Shown: positions 9,118 to 17,415 of the stretch, piece after piece
Position numbering within the stretch: the first letter of the stretch is position 1
Layout: each line of letters begins with the position of its first letter
From: Thalassobaculaceae bacterium
GTDB lineage: Bacteria > Pseudomonadota > Alphaproteobacteria > Thalassobaculales > Thalassobaculaceae
NCBI GenBank assembly: GCA_029212785.1
Contig: JARGOG010000019.1
Coordinates: 5,519 to 49,827, forward strand
DNA length: 44,309 nucleotides
Direction: 5' to 3'
Program-made: the position numbers and the translations under genes
The notes under the pieces: generated by a model
What the model saw: only the letters and a program-made list of their open reading frames with translations
Told to the model about the DNA's origin: nothing
The model's database searches: none

Positions 9118-9795
9118 ATGGGAAGCAGTTTTCCACTCTTCGAAATCATCTTGTACGCAATGATCGCCGGCTTCCTCATCCTGAAGCTGCGTGGCGTACT
9201 CGGCCGACGTACTGGTGAGGAGAAACAGCGTCCGGATCCCTTCAGCGCTCCGGAAGCGGCAAACGAAAGCGAACAGGACAACGTCATCTCGCTGCCGGAC
9301 CGGGCGACGGTCGATGCGGCGGATATCGACGATCTCGATCCGCTGTCCGCCACTCTGATGCGCATCAAGCTCGCCGATCCCGACTTTGACGACAAGGAAT
9401 TCGCCGGTGGGGCGCGTGGCGCGTTCGAGATGATCGTCCAGGCTTTTGCCGCCGGCGACGTGGATACGCTGAAATCGCTGATTTCCGGCCCGCTCTATGG
9501 CGGCTTCGTCCAGGCCATCGAGGAACGGGAGCAGGCGAACGAGTCCCAGGAGACCACCATCGTCACGTTCCGGTCCGCCGATATCACCGAGGCGGAGTTG
9601 GACGGTCACGAGGCCCGGGTGACGGTCGAGTTCGTCACCGAGCAGGTGAAGGTGACGCGGGACGCCGATGGTAAAGTGGTCGATGGAGACCCCGACAAGA
9701 TCGAGGTTCTGACGGATATCTGGACCTTCGAGCGCGATGTCCGGTCCAGCGACCCGAATTGGGAGCTGGTCGCCGCTCGTGTTCCCGAGGAATAA
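9118..9795 (+). CDS. Tim44-domain inner membrane protein
   Basis: Bacterial relative of the mitochondrial import motor subunit Tim44. The 225-aa product has an N-terminal membrane anchor (FEIILYAMIAGFLILKLRGVLGRR), a charged linker, and a Tim44-like domain from about residue 80: FAGGARGAFEMIVQAFAAGD, LKSLISGPLYGGFVQAIEERE and the closing VLTDIWTFERDVRSSDPNWELVAAR. The frame is open upstream, but the membrane anchor begins at 9118. The pairing with mltA (overlapping start) is common in alphaproteobacteria and suggests a role in envelope organisation or protein export. Confidence 0.9.
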   Translation: MGSSFPLFEIILYAMIAGFLILKLRGVLGRRTGEEKQRPDPFSAPEAANESEQDNVISLPDRATVDAADIDDLDPLSATLMRIKLADPDFDDKEFAGGARGAFEMIVQAFAAGDVDTLKSLISGPLYGGFVQAIEEREQANESQETTIVTFRSADITEAELDGHEARVTVEFVTEQVKVTRDADGKVVDGDPDKIEVLTDIWTFERDVRSSDPNWELVAARVPEE

Positions 9796-10999
9796 GCCAG
9801 GATTCAGGTCTATCGCGGCCTTGTCGATCCTGGCCGCTGTCGCCGCATGTTCCCCAGAGCTGACAACCAGTGCCGATAAGGACACCTTGGTTCTGTCCGA
9901 GGCGGGCTTTGCCGACCTGCCGGGTTGGTCGGATGACGACGTCGCCGCGGCCCTGCCGGCCATGCGTCGGTCTTGTTCACGCATGCTCCGGGGCGACGAC
10001 GCGCGGATGATCGGTCCTGACAGCCGCTTCGGTACCGTTGCCGAATGGCGGCCGGTCTGCGAGGCGCTGGCGGTTGCGGTCGAGGGCGACACCCCAGCGG
10101 CGCGCGCCTTCTTCGAGAAGCGTTTCGCCGTCTGGACGGCGTCGGACGGTGCGTCGGATGACGATCTCTTCACCGGATACTACGAGCCCGAGCTGCGGGG
10201 CGCCCGACAGCCGGACGCGACCTACGACGTGCCGATCTATCCGCGGCCGAGCGACCTTGTGCTTGTCGATCTCGGAGATTTCCGCGAGAGCATGAAGGGC
10301 GAACGGATCGCCGGCCGGCTGGAGGGCTTCCGCCTCAAACCCTATGACAGCCGCGCCGATATCGAGGCCGGATCCCTGGTCGGCAAGGTCGAGCCGATCA
10401 TGTGGCTCGCCGATCCGATCGACTCGTTTTTCCTGCATATCCAAGGCTCCGGGCTGATCCGGCTGGCGGATGGCACCCGCACCCGTGTCGGCTATGACGG
10501 CCATAACGGCCATATCTATTTTCCCATCGGCCGCTATCTGATCGGGGCCGGCCATGTGCCGAAGGAAGAGATGTCGATGCAGGCGATCCGCGCTTGGCTT
10601 GACGCCAATCCGGATCAGATGGATGCGGTGATGAACCGCAATCCCTCCTATATCTTCTTCCGCGAACTTAAGGGCGATGGACCGATCGGCGCCCAGGGCG
10701 TGGCGCTGACCGCCGGGCGCTCGCTTGCCGTAGACCGCACCAAGCATGCGCTGGGAGTACCGATCTGGGTCGATATCGATTATGGCGAGGGTGGTCTCCG
10801 GCGCCTGATGGTGGCTCAGGACACTGGTGGCGCGATCCGTGGGCCGGTTCGGGGCGACTTCTTCTGGGGCTCGGGCGACGCGGCCGGCGAGAAGGCCGGT
10901 GCGATGGCGGCCAAGGGCAGGATGTGGTTGCTGTTGCCGGTCGGTGTGGACCCGAACGCCGTGCATCCGTCCTCCGAGCATCCGCCGCCATCCAGCTGA
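9779..10999 (+). CDS. mltA: Membrane-bound lytic murein transglycosylase A
   Basis: Outer-membrane lipoprotein that cleaves the MurNAc-GlcNAc bond of peptidoglycan. The GTG at 9779 gives a compact signal peptide ending in the lipobox AAVAAC; an in-frame ATG at 9737 would add 14 residues. MltA signatures follow: LFTGYYEPELRGARQPD, GRLEGFRLKPYDSRADIEAG, IMWLADPIDSFFLHIQGSG, GHNGHIYFPIGRYLI, NPSYIFFREL, and the C-terminal 3D domain with LMVAQDTGGAIRGPVRGDFFWGSGDAAGEKAGAMAAKGRMWLLLP, where the Asp residues include the catalytic one. It overlaps the Tim44 gene by 17 nt, so translation is likely coupled. Confidence 0.95.
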   Translation: MFPRNKPGFRSIAALSILAAVAACSPELTTSADKDTLVLSEAGFADLPGWSDDDVAAALPAMRRSCSRMLRGDDARMIGPDSRFGTVAEWRPVCEALAVAVEGDTPAARAFFEKRFAVWTASDGASDDDLFTGYYEPELRGARQPDATYDVPIYPRPSDLVLVDLGDFRESMKGERIAGRLEGFRLKPYDSRADIEAGSLVGKVEPIMWLADPIDSFFLHIQGSGLIRLADGTRTRVGYDGHNGHIYFPIGRYLIGAGHVPKEEMSMQAIRAWLDANPDQMDAVMNRNPSYIFFRELKGDGPIGAQGVALTAGRSLAVDRTKHALGVPIWVDIDYGEGGLRRLMVAQDTGGAIRGPVRGDFFWGSGDAAGEKAGAMAAKGRMWLLLPVGVDPNAVHPSSEHPPPSS

Positions 11000-11028
11000 A
11001 GCCGTCCAGCTGAAGAGGCCGGGCGAGC

Positions 11029-11412
11029 TCAGTCGGGCTGGTTCAGGCCAAGTTGTCGCTGAAGCTTCCGGGTCAGCCCCCGGGACACCAGACGATGGGA
11101 TTCCGCCACATAGGCCTGGAGATCGGCGTCACTCAGCCCCGGCGCGGCATAGTGCTGGATCCATTTCATCCCGCGCGATGCCAGATAGGGTGCCGGGCGC
11201 AGGCCGGGTTCTTCACGCAGCATTTCGTAGGCGACGGGCGAGACTTTGAAGGTGTAGCCGGGATGCTCACCGTCGCCCCATCCGGCGATGGCGAATACCT
11301 TGCTCTGCTCGGCGGTACCGACCTTCCAGACCGTTGCCCCACCCCACTGCACCACATGAAACGAGGCGGGCAGGCTTTGGCAAAAGGCGTTGAACGCGTC
11401 TCGGGTCATCAT
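11029..11412 (-). CDS. MmcQ/YjbR family DNA-binding-like protein
   Basis: The 127-aa product fits the MmcQ/YjbR family: MTRDAFNAFCQSLPAS, VVQWGGATVWKVG, VFAIAGWGDG, FKVSPVAYEMLREEPGLRPAPYLASRGMKWIQHYAAPGLSDADLQAYVAESHRLV. The family has a CyaY-like double-wing fold; a DNA-binding role has been suggested but its function is uncertain. The frame runs on upstream, but similarity begins at the MMTRD start. It converges on mltA. A methyltransferase remnant lies just upstream on the opposite strand. Confidence 0.88.
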   Translation of the reverse strand: MMTRDAFNAFCQSLPASFHVVQWGGATVWKVGTAEQSKVFAIAGWGDGEHPGYTFKVSPVAYEMLREEPGLRPAPYLASRGMKWIQHYAAPGLSDADLQAYVAESHRLVSRGLTRKLQRQLGLNQPD

Positions 11413-11437
11413 GGACGCAAGGCTATCGACATAGCGG

Positions 11438-11626
11438 GTGGGCTGCCACTGTTGCGATCGGTTAGACGATCGATCGCTGAACATGCCGATCGAGGTCGGC
11501 GACGCGCTCGACTTCACGGGTGCAGAATTCCGTGATTGGTGGCTGGAGGCGGGGGTCGCGCGGGTTGAACTCCTGCCCCTGACCGCCACCGCCAATGCGG
11601 CGGTGGCGTATAAGGGTGCAGGTTAA
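11438..11626 (+). pseudogene. C-terminal remnant of a SAM-dependent methyltransferase
   Basis: The 62-codon frame carries LDDRSLNMPIE, then DFTGAEFRDWWLEAGVARVELLPLTATANAAVAYKG. This matches the end of a common family of SAM-dependent O-methyltransferases, whose last 45 residues I recall as SLNMLIETPGGFDYTG.DF..W..EAGF..TEV.PL.GP.SAA.AYK. The SAM-binding domain that should precede it is missing: the upstream DNA is the 5' end of the YjbR gene on the other strand. The fragment cannot make an active enzyme. I read it as a decayed gene left after a deletion. It lies 16 bp before a parS site. Confidence 0.65.
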
Positions 11627-11641
11627 GTGCCTACGGCACCA

Positions 11642-11657
11642 TGTTTCACGTGAAACA
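11642..11657. other. parS site 1 (intergenic, perfect)
   Basis: TGTTTCACGTGAAACA matches the ParB-binding consensus at all 16 positions. The palindrome extends to 24 bp (11638-11661). It lies between the methyltransferase remnant and the end of the oxidoreductase gene, about 7.5 kb from the putative unwinding element. Confidence 0.95.
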
Positions 11658-11668
11658 TGGTTTGCTCA

Positions 11669-12643
11669 TTACGGTAGCAGAATGGTCGAGCCCGTGGTCT
11701 TGCGGCCTTCCAGGTCGATATGCGCCTGGACCGCATCGGCCAGGGCGTATTCCTGGTTGATCGACACACTGACCGCGCCCTTGCCGACCACGTCGAACAG
11801 GTCCGCCGCGGAAGCCGCGAGCAGGTCCTTGGTTGCCGTGTAGGTCATCAGGGTCGGCCGGGTGAACTTCAGCGACCCTTTGGCGGCGAAGATACCGAGA
11901 TCGACCGGCGCGATCGGGCCCGAGGCCTGGCCGAAGCTGACCATCAAGCCGGTGGGCGCGAGACAGTCGAGACTCATCGGCCAGGTGTCCTTGCCGATCG
12001 AGTCGTAGACCACAGGCACCTTCTTGCCGCCGGTGATCTCGATCACCCGCTCAACGAAGTTCTCACGGGTATAGATGATCGGGTGGTCGCAACCGTTCTT
12101 CTTGGCGAGCGCGGCCTTCTCGTCGGAACTGACGGTGCCGATCACCGTGGCGCCCAGGTGCTTCGCCCACTGGCAGAGGATCAGGCCGACGCCACCGGCG
12201 GCGGCGTGGATAAGAATCGTGTCGCCCGGGCCGACCTTGTAGATCTGACGGATCAGATACTGCACCGTCATGCCCTGGAGCATCATCGCGGCGGCGAGCT
12301 TGTCACTGACCGAGTCCGGAACCTTGACGACCTTGGTCGCTTCCAGATTCCGCGCCTCGGCGTAGGAGCCCGGAGGCGGGGCCGCATAGGCCACGCGGTC
12401 GCCCACGGCGAAGTCACTGACGCCGGCGCCGATCGCCTCGACCGTGCCCGCCGCTTCCATCCCGATGCCCGAGGGCAGGGGGAGGGGATAGAGGCCGGAG
12501 CGGTGATAGGTATCGATATAATTCAGACCGATTACCGAATGCTTGATCTGGACCTGCCCGGCGTCAGGCTTGGGCAGATCGACGTCCTCGAGCTTCATCA
12601 CCTCGGGGCCGCCTTGCTCGTGCATGCGTATGGCTTTGACCAT
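11669..12643 (-). CDS. NADPH:quinone oxidoreductase (zinc-less MDR family)
   Basis: Medium-chain dehydrogenase/reductase of the quinone oxidoreductase branch, using NADPH to reduce quinones. The 324-aa product begins MVKAIRMHEQGGPEVMKLED; GLNYIDTYHRSGLYPLPLPSGIGMEAAGTVEAIG is the QOR signature, and ILIHAAAGGVGLILCQWAKHLGATVIGTVSS is the nucleotide-binding Rossmann region. No structural zinc Cys cluster is present, as expected for QOR. The ATG has GGAGG seven bases ahead. The 3' end lies 11 bp from parS site 1. Confidence 0.93.
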   Translation of the reverse strand: MVKAIRMHEQGGPEVMKLEDVDLPKPDAGQVQIKHSVIGLNYIDTYHRSGLYPLPLPSGIGMEAAGTVEAIGAGVSDFAVGDRVAYAAPPPGSYAEARNLEATKVVKVPDSVSDKLAAAMMLQGMTVQYLIRQIYKVGPGDTILIHAAAGGVGLILCQWAKHLGATVIGTVSSDEKAALAKKNGCDHPIIYTRENFVERVIEITGGKKVPVVYDSIGKDTWPMSLDCLAPTGLMVSFGQASGPIAPVDLGIFAAKGSLKFTRPTLMTYTATKDLLAASAADLFDVVGKGAVSVSINQEYALADAVQAHIDLEGRKTTGSTILLP

Positions 12644-12782
12644 GGGATGTCCTCCCTTTCCCTGTTCTCGTTTCGCTTGGCTACGACAGGTTCGGTGAAG
12701 CGTGAACAGGCCTCGCGGGAACCACTGCCGTGCCGGTCTGCGCCTTGATACTTCCGTGCGTGGGGACGCTCGGGTCGTTGGA

Positions 12783-13478
12783 TCAGCCCAGATGGGCCTT
12801 GAAGAAGTCGGCGGTGCGGCCATTCGCGAGATCGGCCGATGCTTTGTCATAGTGCTCCCCGCCCACCCGGGCGAAGGCGTGGTCCTGTCCGTTGTAGACC
12901 TGGACCGTCGTGTGCGCATTGGCCGCGAGAACCGGGATGAAGGTGTCCTGGGCCTCTTTCGGCACGAACCCGTCGTTCTCGGCGACGTGGCAGAGATAGG
13001 GTTTGGCGATCTTTGCGGCCTCGCCGATCAGCGCATCCAAACCAACGCCGTAGAAGCTGACATTGGCGTCGGCGTCGGAGCGGGTCGCCATGAGATAGGC
13101 GAGCTTGCCGCCGAGACAGTAGCCGACCGTTCCCGCCTTGCCGTTGCAGCCGTCCATGCCCCGGACTTGGTTCAGGGTGGCGATCAGGTCCAGGACTCCG
13201 AGGTCGACGTCGAACTTGCCGAACAGATCGAACGCCTGCTGCCATTCGGCCTCGCTCTTATCCGTGATGTCGATGCCGGGCTCGATCCGCCAGAAAAGAT
13301 CCGGGCAGATGGCAAGGTAACCCTGGGCGGCGTAGGCGTCGGTCAGGTCGCGCATGACGGCGTTGACGCCGAAGATCTCCTGAATGACGACGACCGCGGC
13401 GGCCGGCTTGGCAGAGGGTTGGGCGACATAGGCGCTGAAACTACCGCCGTCGGCGGCGGAAATGGAAACGGTGGACAT
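12783..13478 (-). CDS. Dienelactone hydrolase family protein
   Basis: Alpha/beta hydrolase of the dienelactone hydrolase family, 231 aa. The nucleophile elbow GYCLGG has a Cys (C121) in place of Ser, as in true dienelactone hydrolases. D169 (AENDGFV) and H200 (GQDHAF) complete the triad. The N-terminal VVVIQEIFGVNAVMRDLTDAYAAQGYLAICPDLFW is typical. The start is set at MSTVSISAADGG, because the upstream extension of the frame overlaps the next gene. No catechol-pathway genes are nearby, so the substrate is open. Confidence 0.92.
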   Translation of the reverse strand: MSTVSISAADGGSFSAYVAQPSAKPAAAVVVIQEIFGVNAVMRDLTDAYAAQGYLAICPDLFWRIEPGIDITDKSEAEWQQAFDLFGKFDVDLGVLDLIATLNQVRGMDGCNGKAGTVGYCLGGKLAYLMATRSDADANVSFYGVGLDALIGEAAKIAKPYLCHVAENDGFVPKEAQDTFIPVLAANAHTTVQVYNGQDHAFARVGGEHYDKASADLANGRTADFFKAHLG

Positions 13479-13593
13479 AGGGCTCCCCTGTGGTTCGCGG
13501 GTGGATCCGGCTTGTATGGGCCGGACCGTAGCAAAGGCGCGGTTGCCTGAACAACGTGGACAGATTATCGGGGTGGCCGGCACTGTGCGCCGG

Positions 13594-14070
13594 TCAGAAC
13601 AGCGAGGCTTGGCCGCGTTCCAGATCGAGCAGCTGCCGCTTGCTTTCCACGCCCTCGCCACCGGAAAAGCCGACGAGACGACCGCTGGAGCCCACCACCC
13701 GGTGGCAGGGGACCACAACCGGGATCGGGTTCCGCCCGCAGGCGCCGCCGACGGCCCGGGCTACGCCGCCCACCCGATCCGCCAGATCGCCGTAGGTCCA
13801 GGTCTCGCCATATGGGATGGCGCGCATGCCCTCCCACACGCTGCGTTCGAAATCCGAGCCGCCGAGGAAGACGATCGGCAGATCAAAGGCGGTGAGGCGC
13901 CGGTGGAAATAAGCGTCGAGCTGCCGCACGGTTTCACGTGAAACGGCATCCTCCTGCTCTTCGCCGGGTGTCGTATCGCGCGCGCCGACCCAGGTGACGC
14001 GCACCAGGGTCTCACCGTCGCTGACGGCGCGCAGGCGTCCAACCGGGGTGTCGAGATCGCTGGCGGGCAT
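13594..14070 (-). CDS. ogt: Methylated-DNA--protein-cysteine methyltransferase
   Basis: Suicide DNA repair protein that takes the alkyl group from O6-alkylguanine onto a cysteine. The 158-aa product has the helix-turn-helix part FERSVWEGMRAIPYGETWTYGDLA at about 74-97 and the active-site VPCHRVVGSSG with C122. GRNPIPVVVPCHR is the full family signature. The frame continues far upstream, opposite mnmE, but homology starts at MPASDLDTPVGRL. A parS site (13930-13945) lies inside the frame and is translated as V-S-R-E-T at residues 43-47. The gene is divergent from mnmE, with 51 bp between them. Confidence 0.94.
   Translation of the reverse strand: MPASDLDTPVGRLRAVSDGETLVRVTWVGARDTTPGEEQEDAVSRETVRQLDAYFHRRLTAFDLPIVFLGGSDFERSVWEGMRAIPYGETWTYGDLADRVGGVARAVGGACGRNPIPVVVPCHRVVGSSGRLVGFSGGEGVESKRQLLDLERGQASLF
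13930..13945. other. parS site 2 (inside ogt)
   Basis: GGTTTCACGTGAAACG keeps the 14-bp palindromic core GTTTCACGTGAAAC of the parS consensus; only the two outermost bases differ. It lies within coding sequence. Confidence 0.85.
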
Positions 14071-14121
14071 GGCGGGGAGCCTGATAAGAGGGCGGAAGGA
14101 CCACAGATTAAGGCTGAGACG

Positions 14122-15450
14122 GTGGATCAGGATACCATCTTTGCCCCGGCGACGGCACCGGGCAGGGCGGCGTTGGCGATCGTCCGGATCTCCGGGGCGG
14201 CGGCCTTCGATGCGCTCCGCGATCTGGCGGGGGACGTCCCGCCGCCGCGACGTCTGTCCCGCCGTATCCTGCAGGATTCCGGCAATGGCGAAATGCTGGA
14301 CGAAGCCATGGTGGTGGCGTTTCCCGGACCGCGAACCGCGACCGGGGAGGATGTCGTCGAGTTGCATCTGCATGGCGGGCGGGCGGTTGTTTCGGCGATC
14401 TGCGACCGGCTGTCGGCGCGGGCCGGAACGCGGCTGGCGGAACCGGGTGAATTCACCCGGCGGGCATTTCTGAACGATCGCCTCGACCTGACCCGGGCGG
14501 AAGGCGTGCTGGATCTGGTCGACGCCGAAACGGAGGCACAGCGCCGTCAGGCGGTGCGCCAGGCGACCGGCGGGCTGACGGCGGCCCTGGATGATTGGCG
14601 CGACAGACTGGTCGGTGCCATGGCCCGGCTCGAAGCATTCATCGATTTTCCCGACGAGGATCTGCCGGGAGACCTTCAATCGCAGATCCGGGAAGACCTG
14701 TCCGCGGTGATCCGGGAGATGCGGACCGCCTTGGCGGACGGGCACCGCGCGGAACGGGTACGGGAAGGACTGCGGATCGCGATTGTGGGAGTGCCGAATG
14801 CAGGCAAGTCATCGCTCCTTAACTGGTTGGCAAAACGCGATGTTGCTATCGTGAATGCGGCCGCCGGCACGACCCGGGATGTCTTGGAGGTACACCTCGA
14901 TATCAATGGGTATGCCGCTACGGTAGCGGACACGGCGGGACTGCGTGAGACCCCCGATGAAGTGGAGGCGGAAGGCGTGCGCCGGGCCCTGGCCCGAGCC
15001 GAGGCGGCGGATCTCACCCTGGTTCTGGCCGACGCGAGTGCGGGCGCGGCAGGGCGCGCGGCCATGCGCCGGCATCTGGGGGAGAACGCCTTGGCGCTGG
15101 CGACCAAGGTCGATCTGATCGACGCGCCGGTTCCCGCTCCCTGGATCGGGTTGTCGACTCTGTCGGGGGCGGGTACCGACGTGTTTCTGGCGGCACTGGG
15201 GGCGGCAATGGCCGAACGCATGGACCGGGTCGGCGCCGTGGCGCTGACACGGGCGCGCCATCGCGCGGCAGTGGTGACGGCCGAGGCGGCCGTGGCGCGC
15301 TGCGTCTCCGGACTGGAGGGCGGGGAACCATTGGAGATTTCCGCGGAAGACCTGCGGGTGGCGGCCGGGTCTCTCGGTCGGATCCTGGGGAGGGTCGATG
15401 TGGAACAGATCCTCGATCGGATCTTCGGCGAATTCTGTCTCGGGAAATGA
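14122..15450 (+). CDS. mnmE: tRNA modification GTPase MnmE
   Basis: With MnmG it installs the carboxymethylaminomethyl group on wobble uridine 34 of certain tRNAs. The 442-aa product starts at GTG (DTIFAPATAPGRAALAIVRISG). The N-terminal tetrahydrofolate-binding domain carries FPGPRTATGEDVVELHLHGG and PGEFTRRAFLNDRLDLTRAEGV. The G domain has IVGVPNAGKSSLLN (G1, about 221-234), GTTRD (G2) and DTAGLRET (G3); KVDL stands in for G4 NKxD. The protein ends in FCLGK with the conserved Cys (C439). It is followed by a parS site and mnmG. Codons around 14915-14929 form a CCGCTAC/GTAGCGG inverted repeat. Confidence 0.97.
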   Translation: MDQDTIFAPATAPGRAALAIVRISGAAAFDALRDLAGDVPPPRRLSRRILQDSGNGEMLDEAMVVAFPGPRTATGEDVVELHLHGGRAVVSAICDRLSARAGTRLAEPGEFTRRAFLNDRLDLTRAEGVLDLVDAETEAQRRQAVRQATGGLTAALDDWRDRLVGAMARLEAFIDFPDEDLPGDLQSQIREDLSAVIREMRTALADGHRAERVREGLRIAIVGVPNAGKSSLLNWLAKRDVAIVNAAAGTTRDVLEVHLDINGYAATVADTAGLRETPDEVEAEGVRRALARAEAADLTLVLADASAGAAGRAAMRRHLGENALALATKVDLIDAPVPAPWIGLSTLSGAGTDVFLAALGAAMAERMDRVGAVALTRARHRAAVVTAEAAVARCVSGLEGGEPLEISAEDLRVAAGSLGRILGRVDVEQILDRIFGEFCLGK

Positions 15451-15468
15451 TCGGCCGGCGTTGCCCGT

Positions 15469-15484
15469 CGTTTCACGTGAAACG
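15469..15484. other. parS site 3 (mnmE-mnmG gap)
   Basis: CGTTTCACGTGAAACG keeps the 14-bp core and is palindromic over 16 bp. It lies 19 bp after the mnmE stop codon and 62 bp before the mnmG start. Confidence 0.9.
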
Positions 15485-15546
15485 CGATGGCGGCATCGGA
15501 CGGCGGAATCTTTGACAGGGGCGGTGCCTCTGCGTATCTCAGGATC

Positions 15547-17415
15547 ATGAGCTCCTTTGACATCATCATTGTGGGTGGTGGCCATGCCGGGTCGGAAGCG
15601 GCCGCGGCCGCCGCCCGCTTGGGCGCGCGCACCGCGCTGGTGACCCATCGCCGGGAGACCGTGGGGGTGATGTCGTGCAATCCCGCGATCGGCGGTCTTG
15701 GCAAGGGCCATCTGGTGCGGGAGATCGATGCCCTGGACGGCATCATGGGGCGGGCGATCGACCGCTCCGGTATCCAGTTCCGCATGCTCAACCGGTCCAA
15801 GGGACCGGCCGTGCGGGGCCCGCGGGCCCAAGCGGATCGCGCGCTATACCGTGCCGCCATCCAGGACATCCTGGGCGGGTACGAGTCCCTGGAGATCGTC
15901 GAGGCCGGTGTCGAGGATCTGATCCTGCGGGACGGACGCTGTGCCGGCGTGGTCCTGGGGGACGGACGGGCGTTGACCGCCGGGGCGGTGGTGCTGACGA
16001 CCGGCACGTTCCTGCGGGGCGAAATCCATCTCGGGGACGAACGGCGGCCGGCGGGGCGCGTTGGAGATGCGCCCGCCATCGGATTGGCCAGGACCCTGGA
16101 ACGGCTCGGCCTGCCCCTCGGGCGACTCAAGACCGGCACGCCCCCGAGGCTCGACGGTACGACAATCGACTGGAGCGGGCTCGAGGTCCAGCCCGGGGAC
16201 GATCCGCCGGAGCCGTTCTCGACCCTGACCGAACGTATCACCGTGCCGCAGATTCCCTGCCATATCACCTATACCAACGCGGCGACCCATGCGGCGATCC
16301 GCGACAATCTCGATCGCGCGCCGATCTATAGCGGCCAGATCGGCAGCACGGGCCCACGCTATTGTCCGTCGATCGAGGACAAGGTTGTGCGCTTTGCCGA
16401 CAAGGAGAGCCATCAGATCTTCTTGGAACCGGAAGGACTGGAGGATCCGACCATCTATCCGAACGGGATATCGACCTCGATGCCGCGCGATGTGCAGGAT
16501 CGGATCGTGGCCTCGATCCCTGGACTGGAACGCGCCCGGATCCAGCAATATGGCTATGCGATCGAATATGATTATGTGGACCCGCGAGCGCTCTCGAATA
16601 GCTTGGAGGTGAGGGCGTTGCCGGGGCTCTATCTGGCCGGTCAGATCAATGGAACCACCGGTTACGAGGAGGCCGCGGCCCAGGGTCTGGTGGCTGCTAC
16701 CAACGCTACCTTGGTAGCGGGCGGATCGGATGACTCACTATATATAGACAGAGCTACCGGGTATATGGGGGTGATGATCGACGATTTGGTGTCTCGGGGG
16801 GCCCCAGAGCCCTACCGGATGTTCACGTCCCGGGCGGAGTATCGACTGCGGTTGCGGGCCGACAATGCGGACCTTCGTCTCACCCCTCTGGGGCAGCGCG
16901 TGGGTCTGGTCGGATCGCGGCGGAGAGAGGCTTTCGCGACACGGAAGGCGTTGCTCGATGTTTCACGTGAAACACTGGGCGCCCTTGGCGGCTCTCCCCA
17001 GGCCCTCGCGAGGCTTGGATTCACGGTCAATCAGGATGGTCAGCGGCGATCGGCCCTTGATCTGCTGACCTATCCGGACATCCCGTGGGACCGGATTGTT
17101 GCCGCCTGGCCCGAGAAGCTCTCCGAAATCCCCGCGAGCGTGGTCGAACAGATCGCAACCGAGGCCCGATACGCCGGATATCTGGCGCGGCAGGAGGCGG
17201 ATATCCGCGCTTACCGTCGGGATGAGACGTTGGAGCTCCCGGAAGACCTGGATCCGGAAACGATCGGCTCGCTCTCGACTGAAATCCGCGCGCTGTTGCG
17301 TCGAGAGAAGCCTCGTACCCTGGGTCAGGCGAGCCGGTTACCCGGAATGACACCGGCAGCGGCCGTCGCCTTGCTGCGTCACGTGAAAAAAACCGATAAG
17401 AAGACGGCGGCGTGA
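15547..17415 (+). CDS. mnmG: tRNA U34 carboxymethylaminomethyl synthase MnmG (GidA)
   Basis: FAD/NADH-dependent partner of MnmE. From the ATG at 15547 the product is 622 aa with [16 protein letters not shown] (FAD dinucleotide fold, residues 4-18), [69 protein letters not shown] and the C-terminal helical domain with [20 protein letters not shown]. The frame opens 20 codons earlier, but the conserved start is here, after AGGA. parS site 4 is inside the gene (translated VSRET). Around 16690-16760 the codon choice changes: GCT, CTA, TAT, ATA and AGA replace the usual GC-ending codons. Confidence 0.97.
   Translation: MSSFDIIIVGGGHAGSEAAAAAARLGARTALVTHRRETVGVMSCNPAIGGLGKGHLVREIDALDGIMGRAIDRSGIQFRMLNRSKGPAVRGPRAQADRALYRAAIQDILGGYESLEIVEAGVEDLILRDGRCAGVVLGDGRALTAGAVVLTTGTFLRGEIHLGDERRPAGRVGDAPAIGLARTLERLGLPLGRLKTGTPPRLDGTTIDWSGLEVQPGDDPPEPFSTLTERITVPQIPCHITYTNAATHAAIRDNLDRAPIYSGQIGSTGPRYCPSIEDKVVRFADKESHQIFLEPEGLEDPTIYPNGISTSMPRDVQDRIVASIPGLERARIQQYGYAIEYDYVDPRALSNSLEVRALPGLYLAGQINGTTGYEEAAAQGLVAATNATLVAGGSDDSLYIDRATGYMGVMIDDLVSRGAPEPYRMFTSRAEYRLRLRADNADLRLTPLGQRVGLVGSRRREAFATRKALLDVSRETLGALGGSPQALARLGFTVNQDGQRRSALDLLTYPDIPWDRIVAAWPEKLSEIPASVVEQIATEARYAGYLARQEADIRAYRRDETLELPEDLDPETIGSLSTEIRALLRREKPRTLGQASRLPGMTPAAAVALLRHVKKTDKKTAA
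16959..16974. other. parS site 4 (inside mnmG, perfect)
   Basis: TGTTTCACGTGAAACA matches the consensus at 16 of 16 positions. The triplets GTT TCA CGT GAA ACA encode VSRET in the MnmG frame. Confidence 0.95.

Noticed and set aside
17375-17390. A fifth parS in the mnmG end
   Set aside because: Only 13 of 16 positions match and the left half site is broken; probably not bound.
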